This document shows, in pieces, positions 6,280 through 12,763 of a stretch of 16,598 nucleotides of DNA (position 1 is the stretch's first letter; every line of letters begins with the position of its first letter). Under the pieces are notes generated by a model. That model made no database searches. It saw nothing but the letters and a program-made list of their open reading frames with translations, and was not told where the DNA came from. The stretch spans positions 1 to 16,598 of the forward strand of contig JBDTLT010000112.1 in the NCBI GenBank assembly GCA_039934635.1, given 5' to 3'. Made by a program: the position numbers and the translations under genes. This DNA comes from DATLFA01 sp039934635. GTDB lineage: Bacteria > Actinomycetota > Acidimicrobiia > Acidimicrobiales > WLNW01.

Positions 6280-8315
6280 CCGACGACCCGCGTGATCGTG
6301 ACGGGAACACCCGACTGCTGCACCATGCCAGTGAGTGCATCGACCCCGTCGTCGGCGCTCGTCAGGTCACAGACGTTGGGCGAAGCCCATCCGTGCGCGA
6401 TGGCCACCGCGCCTTGCACAACCGCCGCGTCGACGCGTACTGCACCACTCGTCGAACCGTGCGCCGATCGCACGTCGACCATGTCGCCGTCGATGACGTG
6501 ATGCTGCGCCGCGTCGTGCGGATTGAGGCGGACCGAGATGTCATCGACGCGTCCACCGGGCGCGGCGACGTCGCGCAACTGTGAGTTCATCTTGCGCAGC
6601 TGGCGATGGGGGATGAGTACCAACGAGTCGCTCGCACGTACGCCTTCGACAGCGGCCAACATCTCGAGGAGAGGCGCGGGTGCAATGCGCCAACGACGCT
6701 CGGGGATCACGCCGTCGGTGACCCAACCGAACACGGCACCGCTGTGCACCGTGCCATGGCGCGCCGCGAGCAATTCATCGGCACCGCCGCGACTGCCTTC
6801 GCCGATGCGCGCAATGAGAGTCTCGTCGGTCGCTCCGGCGAAGTCGACGCCTTTCGGCAGCACCGACACGCCCATCGATTCGCCGAGCTCGGCGAACATG
6901 CGCCAGACCGCTCGCCGATCGTGCGCCGGCGCGACGACCGCCGGCGTGTACTGGCTCGCCACCGCGAGTTGGTAGGCGTCGAGCAGCCACGGCACGTCGG
7001 CCCGCTCGAGCTGGCCGGCGGCGGGCCAGAGATGTGTCGCGAGCGGCGTTGTGTCGGTCTCGATGACGTCGATCACGACGAGTAGCTCGAGGTCGCGCAA
7101 CGCGCGTGTGGTGCGTTCGCTGTCGGGCAGCGCGGTCAGTGGGTTGCCGCCTACGACGAGCAGCGCACGGACGGTGCCGCTCTCGATCTCGCTCACGAGC
7201 CCCGCGCATGGGTACTCGTCGAAGCGCCGCGGCAGCTCGGGCCGGCTCGCGGGACCGGGCAATGCGCGCCCATCGGACGGTGTCCACTGACGCTGGTCGA
7301 GTTGCATCAGGTAACCGGGGTTGAACCACATCCCGCCAGGCTGATCGTAGGAGCCGGTGACGATGTGCAGCGCCCACAACATCCACTCGGTGAGATTGGC
7401 GGTGGCGCTCATCGACGTGCCCGTGCCGGTCAACGCGCTCACGCGTTTGTGGCGGCGGATCGCCGCCATGAGCGAATCGATCTGCTCGACGTCGATGCCA
7501 CAGCGCTCCGCGGCCGACGTGCGATCGAACGGCGCGACCGCCTCACACAACGCGTCGAGGCCGGTGCAATGGTCCGCAAGATAGTTCTCGTCAGCACCGT
7601 CGATCAGCAGTTCGCGGACGACGTGCGCGAGCAGCACGTGGTCGGTGCTCGGCCGGATCGCGAGGTGGTGGTCGGCCATCGCCGCGGTCTCGGTTCGCCG
7701 TGGGTCGATGACGAACAACTCGCCGCCGCGCGCGCGGAACTCGCGCAGGCGGCGCACCGGGTCGGGGATCGCGTTGCTGTGGCCGTGCGACACGACGGGG
7801 TTGGTGCCGACGAGCACGAGCAGATCGCTGCGTTCGTGATCCCATATGGGGGTCAGGCCCGACCAGCCACCGATCAACTCGGCGATCAACGGCTTGCACG
7901 GGGTGTCGATGGTGGTGGCCGTGTACTTCTGGGTCGAGCCGATGACGCGTAGGAAACGTTCGGCGGCGCGCCGCCCGTTGGTGTCGAAGGCCGAACCGCT
8001 CGCGAGGTACATGGCAACGGCGTCGGGACCGGACTCGGCGATGACGGCGCGCAGTGAGGCGGATACGTCGCTGATGGTTTCGGGCCATGCTTGGCGCTGC
8101 CAGGCGTTGCCGTCGCGGCGTAGCGGCGCGTCGAGCCGGCGCGCATCGTGATGGAATGCACCGAGCGCCCTACCTTTGGGGCACACATAGCCCCGCGACA
8201 GTGGATGCTGCGCGTCGCCTCGCACTTGCACGACCGTGTCGCCCTCGACGGTCACGACGATGCCGCACATCGCGTTGCAGATGCGGCAGAAGGACGTGAC
8301 CTCTCGAGTATCCAC
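6276..8315 (-). CDS. Molybdopterin-dependent 4Fe-4S oxidoreductase (formate dehydrogenase/nitrate reductase superfamily)
   Basis: A 679-residue DMSO-reductase-superfamily catalytic subunit. The N-terminus holds a 4Fe-4S motif, Cys10-x2-Cys13-x3-Cys17-x27-Cys45 (CRICNAMC ... YVCPKG), followed by molybdopterin-binding domains including LLVLVGTNPVVSHGH and GELFVIDPRRTETA. A probable Mo-ligating Cys lies in TIDTPCKPLI (Cys140), where FdhF-type formate dehydrogenases carry Sec or Cys. The C-terminal molybdopterin-dinucleotide-binding domain runs from about 560 to 679. The GTG start at 8315 is chosen because the protein then begins just before the Fe-S motif, with AGGA upstream; reading further upstream would run antisense through the divergent redoxin gene. 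There is no twin-arginine signal, so it is cytoplasmic. No electron-transfer subunit is adjacent. Formate is a possible substrate but cannot be fixed. Confidence 0.88.
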   Translation of the reverse strand: MDTREVTSFCRICNAMCGIVVTVEGDTVVQVRGDAQHPLSRGYVCPKGRALGAFHHDARRLDAPLRRDGNAWQRQAWPETISDVSASLRAVIAESGPDAVAMYLASGSAFDTNGRRAAERFLRVIGSTQKYTATTIDTPCKPLIAELIGGWSGLTPIWDHERSDLLVLVGTNPVVSHGHSNAIPDPVRRLREFRARGGELFVIDPRRTETAAMADHHLAIRPSTDHVLLAHVVRELLIDGADENYLADHCTGLDALCEAVAPFDRTSAAERCGIDVEQIDSLMAAIRRHKRVSALTGTGTSMSATANLTEWMLWALHIVTGSYDQPGGMWFNPGYLMQLDQRQWTPSDGRALPGPASRPELPRRFDEYPCAGLVSEIESGTVRALLVVGGNPLTALPDSERTTRALRDLELLVVIDVIETDTTPLATHLWPAAGQLERADVPWLLDAYQLAVASQYTPAVVAPAHDRRAVWRMFAELGESMGVSVLPKGVDFAGATDETLIARIGEGSRGGADELLAARHGTVHSGAVFGWVTDGVIPERRWRIAPAPLLEMLAAVEGVRASDSLVLIPHRQLRKMNSQLRDVAAPGGRVDDISVRLNPHDAAQHHVIDGDMVDVRSAHGSTSGAVRVDAAVVQGAVAIAHGWASPNVCDLTSADDGVDALTGMVQQSGVPVTITRVVG

Positions 8316-8354
8316 GATTCCTATGTTGCCCCATGCGAGCGGGGCGCCGCCGGG

Positions 8355-8360
8355 TACGCT
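8355..8360 (+). promoter_or_regulatory. -10 box of the selenoprotein gene, apparently leaderless
   Basis: TACGCT ends 6 nt before the GTG start at 8367, the same hexamer and spacing as at 3203. No Shine-Dalgarno sequence lies between them (GCAAAA only), which supports a leaderless transcript. It sits in the 51-bp gap to the divergent molybdopterin gene. Confidence 0.5.
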
Positions 8361-8366
8361 GCAAAA

Positions 8367-8855
8367 GTGTTCATCGACAGTTCCAGTGTGTCCGTTGGTT
8401 CGATCGCCCCCGATTTCTCGCTCCCCGACGAATCGGGCCGGTTGACCAGCCTGGCCGAGTTTCGCGGGCGACCGGTGGTACTCGTCTTCTTGCGCGGCTT
8501 TCTCTGACCACACTGCCGTGAGCATCTCGCGCAGTTGCGTGAGCACCACGACGAGTTCGTTGCCCGCGATGCACAAGTGTTGGCCATTGCGCCCAATGGC
8601 CCCGGCAACAATGTCGGCAAGTACATCGACAAGAAGGGCACGTTTCCGTTCCCGCTTCTCACCGACGACAAGCACAAGACGTTCGATCGCTACGACGTGG
8701 TCAAGAAGATTGCGTCGCTCGGTCAGCGACCGGCGTTGTTCGTGATCGACCGTGACGGTGTGGTTCGCTACAACCAGGTCGGCACTCAGCAGACCAACAT
8801 TCCGCCGATTGCCGAAGTGCTCGCCGAGCTCGATGCTCTGGCCAACCCGCTCTGA
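8367..8855 (+). CDS. Selenocysteine-containing peroxiredoxin-like protein (UxxC), in-frame TGA at 8505-8507
   Basis: A 162-residue AhpC/TSA-type redoxin, if the TGA at codon 47 is read as selenocysteine. The first half reads GSIAPDFSLPDESGRLTSLAEFRGRPVVLVFLRGFL, the usual redoxin opening. After the TGA the same frame continues PHCREHLAQLREHHDEFVARDAQVLAIAPN and on through FPFPLLTDDKHKTFDRYDV and GQRPALFVIDRDGVVRYNQVG to a normal stop at 8853. The TGA falls exactly where relatives have the catalytic Cys of the RGxWCPxC motif, giving a Sec47-Pro-His-Cys50 site. A hairpin of bacterial SECIS type begins 18 nt after the TGA. The frame has no other interruption and no sign of decay, which argues against a pseudogene. 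The predicted role is thiol/selenol peroxidase or disulfide reductase in the cytoplasm. Automatic calling would split it into two fragments. The start is the GTG after a TACGCT box; GTG at 8388 is an alternative. Confidence 0.87.
8526..8543 (+). promoter_or_regulatory. Candidate bacterial SECIS hairpin
   Basis: CTCGCGC (8526-8532), loop AGTT (8533-8536), GCGTGAG (8537-8543). This is a 7-bp stem with one G-U pair and a four-base apical loop holding a G at its second position. Twenty-five bases separate the TGA from the loop. From memory, bacterial SECIS elements place a small loop with an early G about 16-37 nt after the UGA, so spacing and loop both fit. It lies inside coding sequence, as bacterial SECIS elements do, and would bind SelB. 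Folding software has not been run. Confidence 0.65.
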
Positions 8856-8871
8856 AGGCCGCTCGGGCCTT
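8846..8871. terminator. Short repeat, copy B, forming a hairpin between convergent genes
   Basis: CCCGCTCTG followed by the hairpin AAGGCC-GCTCG-GGCCTT (8855-8871). The stem begins at the last base of the redoxin stop codon and ends 3 bp before the stop codon of the CoA-transferase, so it could act as a bidirectional terminator. No run of T follows on either strand, so efficiency is uncertain. The sequence is the same repeat that lies upstream of three genes in the window. Confidence 0.55.
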
Positions 8872-8873
8872 GC

Positions 8874-10088
8874 CTAGTCGGTCGCCTCGGCGGCTACGCC
8901 CGCGGCGAGCAACTCGTCGATCGCCGCGTCTGATTTGCCGAGTTGCGCGAGCACCTGCCGCGTGTGCTCGCCCAGCTTGGGCGCCAGCGATCGCGGCGCC
9001 CACGGCGTGCCATGAAAGTCCGCAGGGCTGGCGATCATCGTTGTGCCCGTTGATCCGTCGGGCACCACGACGAGGCCGCCCGCGTGGGTCAACTGCGGAT
9101 CGGCGAGCACTTCGTCGACGGTGTTGATCGGCGACCAGAAGAAGTCGTCTTCGGTGGCGAACACCTCGGCCCACTCGTCGAGCGTCTTCGTCGCGAAGAT
9201 GCGATCGAGCTCGGTGATCAGCTCGCGTGCGTTTTGCGAACGCGCGCCAGCGGTCGAGAAGCGGGCGTCGACGAGCCATTCGGGATGACCGACCGCGCGC
9301 GCGAGTGGCGGCCAGTGGCGCTCGCCTTCGAGGCCGACGATCCAGAAGCGGCGCCCATCGCCGGCCGTGTAGTTGTTGATCGCCGGATTGCCCATTGCGT
9401 GGCGCGTGCCGACCGCGGTGGTGAGACCCCACCCGAGCACCATGTTGAGATCGAAGCCGATCGTGTAGACGCCTTGGCGCAGCAACGATGTCGACACCAT
9501 CTGGCCAACGCCCGTTCGTTCACGGGCAAAGAGCGCGGCCGAGATCGCGGCCGCGGTGCTGAGACCGACACTGTGATCGCCCATACCGCCACGTTGAAAT
9601 GGCGGGTCGCTGTCAGGGGCAGTGAGCAACGACGCGATGCCCGACCGCGCCCAGAACGCAGCGATGTCGTATGCCGCACGATTGGCGTCGGGGCCTTCGA
9701 GTCCGTAACCGGTGATGATGGCGTAGATGAGGCGCGGGTTGCGGGCGGCGAGCGCCTCATAGCCGAGGCCGATGCGCTCGAGCGCATTCGGACGGATGTT
9801 GGAAAGGAAGACGTCGGCGCCGTCGATGAGCTCGAGCGCAAGGTCGCGACCGGCTTGTGTCCGCAGATCGAGCACGATGCTCTGCTTGGATCTGTTGTCG
9901 AGCTCGAAGATCGGGTTGTTCGGCATATCGCCGCCGAGCATTCGCTGAAAAGTGCGTGCCGGGTCGCCCGTGGGCGGCTCGATCTTGACGACGTCGGCGC
10001 CCCAGTCGGCGAGGATTCCGCCGGCCGCGGGCCCTGCCACCCACACGCCGATCTCGACGACGCGAACACCTTCCATCGGCCCGCTCAT
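8874..10088 (-). CDS. Family III CoA-transferase (CaiB/BaiF type)
   Basis: A 404-residue cytoplasmic enzyme that moves CoA from an acyl-CoA donor to a carboxylic acid acceptor. The N-terminus MEGVRVVEIGVWVAGPAAGGILADWGADVVKIEPPTGDPAR (5-45) is the classic CaiB opening. RSKQSIVLDLRTQAGRDLALELIDGADVFLSNIRPNALERIGLGYEAL (66-113) is the conserved CoA-binding segment. The catalytic Asp is Asp141 in AAYDIAAFWARSG, the equivalent of Asp169 of formyl-CoA transferase. Length matches the family. The ATG at 10088 has an AAGGA site 8 nt upstream; Met5 is a less likely start. The upstream leader holds repeat copy C, shared with the two amidohydrolase genes, and copy B follows its stop. Acceptor and donor are unknown; genes of this type often serve degradation of carboxylic acids. 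Confidence 0.93.
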   Translation of the reverse strand: MSGPMEGVRVVEIGVWVAGPAAGGILADWGADVVKIEPPTGDPARTFQRMLGGDMPNNPIFELDNRSKQSIVLDLRTQAGRDLALELIDGADVFLSNIRPNALERIGLGYEALAARNPRLIYAIITGYGLEGPDANRAAYDIAAFWARSGIASLLTAPDSDPPFQRGGMGDHSVGLSTAAAISAALFARERTGVGQMVSTSLLRQGVYTIGFDLNMVLGWGLTTAVGTRHAMGNPAINNYTAGDGRRFWIVGLEGERHWPPLARAVGHPEWLVDARFSTAGARSQNARELITELDRIFATKTLDEWAEVFATEDDFFWSPINTVDEVLADPQLTHAGGLVVVPDGSTGTTMIASPADFHGTPWAPRSLAPKLGEHTRQVLAQLGKSDAAIDELLAAGVAAEATD

Positions 10089-10104
10089 CGACCCCGTCCT
10101 TGTT

Positions 10105-10132
10105 TTCCGCTCTGAAGGGCCGCTCAGGCCCT
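10105..10132 (-). repeat. Short intergenic repeat, copy C, upstream of the CoA-transferase
   Basis: On the plus strand TTCCGCTCTGA is followed by AGGGCC-GCTCA-GGCCCT (10116-10132), a perfect 6-bp-stem hairpin. In the sense of the CoA-transferase it carries GAGCGG twice, 13 bp apart, and ends 16 bp before the start codon. It matches copies A, B and D closely. Confidence 0.68.
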
Positions 10133-10179
10133 CATCTTCCGGCTCAACCCGAGCACGTTCTATCTCACCGCGTGGCCTC

Positions 10180-10185
10180 TACACT
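10180..10185 (+). promoter_or_regulatory. Possible -10 box of the phosphatase gene
   Basis: TACACT fits TANNNT and lies 34 bp before the GTG at 10220. It implies a short leader and argues against the alternative GTG start at 10172, which would be upstream of the transcript. No convincing -35 is seen. Confidence 0.35.
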
Positions 10186-10219
10186 CGATCGTCCTCGCTC
10201 TTCACCGATCGACGTTTGC

Positions 10220-10753
10220 GTGATCCTCTTCGTTTGCACCGGCAACACCTGCCGCTCACCTATGGCCGAGGCGCTGTTGCGCCATCACTTGGGTGACGAC
10301 ACGACGGTGCCCATCGCGTCGGTCGGCACGATCGGGTGGAATGGCTATCCCGCCACGCCGCACGCGGTCGAGGTGCTCGCCGAGCGGGGCATCGATCTCG
10401 GCTCGCACATCAGTCGCAAGATCAATCGCGACGATGTCGATCGCTCCGATCTGATCATCGCGATGACGCGCAAGCACGGATGGGCGGTCGCCGCTCACGA
10501 TCCCGAAGCATCGACGCGCACCTTCTTGCTCGGCGAGGTCACTCGGCTGGCGCGCCTGCAGAGACGCAATGGTGAGTCACTGCGAGAGTGGGCCGAGGCC
10601 ATCGCGCGCACCCGCAAGCCCGACCAGCCGATGGGTCACGCCCGCGACGAGATTCACGACCCTGTCGGCGAGTCGATCGACGTCTATCGAGCCACGGCGG
10701 AAGTGCTCGATCGGCTATTGGCCGAGTTGGCCGGCGCCATCAAGGGCCCGTGA
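10220..10753 (+). CDS. Low-molecular-weight protein-tyrosine-phosphatase / arsenate-reductase-like phosphatase
   Basis: A 177-residue cytoplasmic phosphatase of the LMW-PTP fold. The P-loop FVCTGNTCRSPMAE supplies the CX5R(S) motif, with nucleophile Cys6 and Arg12. The general acid is likely Asp147 in EIHDPVGES, which corresponds to the DPY/DPF loop of the family. The internal GISRKI-type helix appears as DLGSHISRKINRDDVDRSDLIIAMT (59-83). The start is the GTG at 10220, immediately before the first beta strand; upstream alternatives (GTG 10172 and further) add unsupported sequence. No Shine-Dalgarno sequence is evident. Targets in bacteria include tyrosine-phosphorylated proteins; some relatives reduce arsenate, but no second redox Cys pair is clear here. 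It converges on the HD-GYP gene across a hairpin covering both stops. Confidence 0.88.
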   Translation: MILFVCTGNTCRSPMAEALLRHHLGDDTTVPIASVGTIGWNGYPATPHAVEVLAERGIDLGSHISRKINRDDVDRSDLIIAMTRKHGWAVAAHDPEASTRTFLLGEVTRLARLQRRNGESLREWAEAIARTRKPDQPMGHARDEIHDPVGESIDVYRATAEVLDRLLAELAGAIKGP

Positions 10754-10774
10754 GCGCAGAGACCGCACTCACGG
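10748..10774. terminator. Bidirectional terminator-like hairpin between convergent genes
   Basis: CCGTGAG (10748-10754) pairs with CTCACGG (10768-10774). The stem can extend by two pairs beyond one mismatch. The hairpin covers the stop codons of both the phosphatase (10751-10753) and the HD-GYP gene (10769-10771). There is no T tract on either side. Confidence 0.5.
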
Positions 10775-12622
10775 CACGACGTTGAATGTGGCGCTCTTCG
10801 ACGTCTGTGTGCCGTCGGTGTAATAGACCTTGATCGTGATGCTCTTCGTGCCGGTGCTCGCGAATGTCGTGGGGGTGGCGTTGCCCGTACCCGCGGTGCC
10901 CGCGTAGTCGTAGGGGGCCCCGGTTTCGGTCCGCGCCGGAGCGCCGGCACCGGTGGCGTTGTTGTAGAACTGGACCTTCGTGATCGCCTTCGCCGACGTG
11001 GCGAAGATGTAGTACGAGACGCCGACCTTCAGGTTGCCGCTACCGAGCGCGGCCGGTGCCGATCGATTCGCCGACGTCGAGACGCTGAGCGCGGCCGGGG
11101 TCACGGCGGTGGTGGTGGGCGGACGAGTCGTCGTCGATTGCGTGGTCGCCGGTGGTCGACTGGTCGTAGTGGTCGCTTTGGTCGTGGTCGGCGTCGTCGG
11201 CTTGACCGTCGTGGGCGGCTCGGTGGGTGGCGGCGAGTCATCGACCGGTGGATCGGTCGGTGGTGGTGGCAGCGGCGGCGCGGCGGTCGGTGGTGGCGGG
11301 GCCCCGACGGTCGTCGACGGCGCGACCTCTTCGCCGACGACGGTGGTCGGAGGCAACGTGTTGCTCGCCGCCAGGCCGGCAACTGCGAGGTTTGCGGTCT
11401 CGTCGTCGAGTTCGTGGCCCGGTGCGACGTCGAGATGGGCCGCGGCATAGATCGCATCGCCCTGCGGCGCCGCGACTGCGCCGTCGATGACCCCGGTGCC
11501 CACGAGCGCACCGAGCGAGAGTGCTCCGGCCGTCAGCGCCGGTCCGGCACCGGCGACTGCGGACGCGATGCCGTGGTTGAACGACGCGCCGACTGTGCTC
11601 GGTAGCGACGTGGCCTGTTGGACGAAGGGGATGTGCGCGAGAGCGGCGAATGGTCCCATTGCAATGCGCAACCGTCCGAGCGAGATCGACAAGAACGCGC
11701 GGACGACCTCCGGTGAGAATTGCGTTTCCGCTCCCGCGGTGAGCTCGGCGCGTGCTTCGGCAACCGTCAACGGTTTCTTGTAACTGCCTGCGCTGGTCAT
11801 CGCCTCGAAGCTGTCGGCGACCGCGACGATGGCTGCGGCGCGTCCGATGCGATCACTACCGACCCCGCGCGGATAGCCCGTGCCGTCCCAGCGCTCGTGA
11901 TGGTTCCACACGGCTTCGGCCCATTCGCCGAGGAAGGGGACCAACGGGCGTAGTAACCGCCGTCCTTGCTCGGGATGGCGCCGCACGAGGATCCACTCGT
12001 TGGCGTCGAGGGGGCCCTTCTTGTCGACGATCGTCGCGGCAAGGTGCAGCTTGCCGAGGTCATGGAGGAGCGCCCCCCACTGCAGCTTCTGGCGTTCTTG
12101 CTTCGTCAGCCGCATCTCGCGGCCGATCATGTCGGCGTAGAGGCGCACGCGCTCGCTGTGGCTGCGGGTGTGGCGATCATGGTCGCCCATCGCGGCGACC
12201 AGCAGCATGACCTGTTCGGCGGCGACCGCGGGGTCGTCGGAGAGGCCGTTGTCGGTTGCTTCGGTGACCAATGCGCGTATGCGTCGCCGGTTGCTCGAAC
12301 GTATGGCGATGCGCAAACGTGACGGTGCCTGGTCGGGGAAGGCGAGCGAGAGTTGCAACAACGTCGCCAGGGGCAAGAGTCGGCGAACCGTGCGATCCAT
12401 TACGCCGATGACGGTCATCGATGTCGCGACGACAACCAGTGTTCGCGGTATGACGGTGATCGTGCGATGCGCGTCGGGCAGAAGTCGGTTGGCGACGATC
12501 GCGGCGCCACAGCCGGCGGCGAGGGGCACGAGCAAGCCGAGCGCGCGGACCACGAACGACGCGGAGCGCCGTTGTTGCCACACGTTTGCCGTCGCCGGCT
12601 CCCGATACAGCTCTACTGCCAC
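10769..12622 (-). CDS. Membrane HD-GYP domain protein with Pro/Thr stalk and C-terminal Ig-like domain
   Basis: A 617-residue protein (622 if the TTG at 12637 is used; numbering here is from that TTG). Two N-terminal membrane helices (about 28-50 and 63-80) are followed by a complete HD-GYP phosphodiesterase-type domain: HTRSHSERV (156-164), LLHDLGK with His192-Asp193, RRHPEQG (His221), NHHERWDGTGYPRG (246-258, GYP at 254-256) and VAVADSFEAM (Asp274). A third hydrophobic segment (about 357-389) leads to a Pro/Thr-rich low-complexity stalk (about 428-513). The C-terminal beta domain (515-622: ITKVQFYNN ... SITIKVYYTDG) resembles bacterial Ig-like Big_7. Topology would place HD-GYP in the cytoplasm and the stalk and tip outside. 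The HD-GYP family hydrolyses cyclic di-GMP; activity here is inferred. The GTG at 12622 is preferred because GGGAG lies 8 nt upstream. Confidence 0.85.
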   Translation of the reverse strand: MAVELYREPATANVWQQRRSASFVVRALGLLVPLAAGCGAAIVANRLLPDAHRTITVIPRTLVVVATSMTVIGVMDRTVRRLLPLATLLQLSLAFPDQAPSRLRIAIRSSNRRRIRALVTEATDNGLSDDPAVAAEQVMLLVAAMGDHDRHTRSHSERVRLYADMIGREMRLTKQERQKLQWGALLHDLGKLHLAATIVDKKGPLDANEWILVRRHPEQGRRLLRPLVPFLGEWAEAVWNHHERWDGTGYPRGVGSDRIGRAAAIVAVADSFEAMTSAGSYKKPLTVAEARAELTAGAETQFSPEVVRAFLSISLGRLRIAMGPFAALAHIPFVQQATSLPSTVGASFNHGIASAVAGAGPALTAGALSLGALVGTGVIDGAVAAPQGDAIYAAAHLDVAPGHELDDETANLAVAGLAASNTLPPTTVVGEEVAPSTTVGAPPPPTAAPPLPPPPTDPPVDDSPPPTEPPTTVKPTTPTTTKATTTTSRPPATTQSTTTRPPTTTAVTPAALSVSTSANRSAPAALGSGNLKVGVSYYIFATSAKAITKVQFYNNATGAGAPARTETGAPYDYAGTAGTGNATPTTFASTGTKSITIKVYYTDGTQTSKSATFNVVP

Positions 12623-12750
12623 TTCGACTGCTCCCAAGGCGCGTCGAGCCCAACCGCTGATCGGTGCTGGGTCGCGACGCGCGTCCGCTAGTCAACGGCG
12701 CAATGGGGTGAGCGCTTTAGCCAAATGGGCGAGGCCTTTGAGGGGGAAAC

Positions 12751-12756
12751 TAGGCT
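12751..12756 (+). promoter_or_regulatory. -10 box of the SDR gene, apparently leaderless
   Basis: TAGGCT ends 7 nt before the ATG at 12764, leaving no room for a ribosome site. This arrangement supports the shorter start for the SDR, because the alternative ATG at 12725 would lie upstream of the transcript. Confidence 0.45.
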
Positions 12757-12763
12757 CCCCCGA

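Noticed and set aside
7880..7920. Selenocysteine in the molybdopterin enzyme
   Set aside because: The codon at the likely Mo-ligand position (residue 140) is TGC, so Cys. No in-frame TGA occurs in the gene.
8505..8507. Redoxin TGA read as a true stop, making a pseudogene or two genes
   Set aside because: The frame is kept, no other lesion is present, the TGA sits exactly on the catalytic Cys position, and a SECIS-like hairpin follows. The downstream part alone would lack the redoxin N-terminus.
8316..8675. A 120-residue N-terminal extension of the molybdopterin enzyme
   Set aside because: It would be antisense through the redoxin gene and its promoter. The Fe-S motif expected at the N-terminus begins just after the GTG at 8315.
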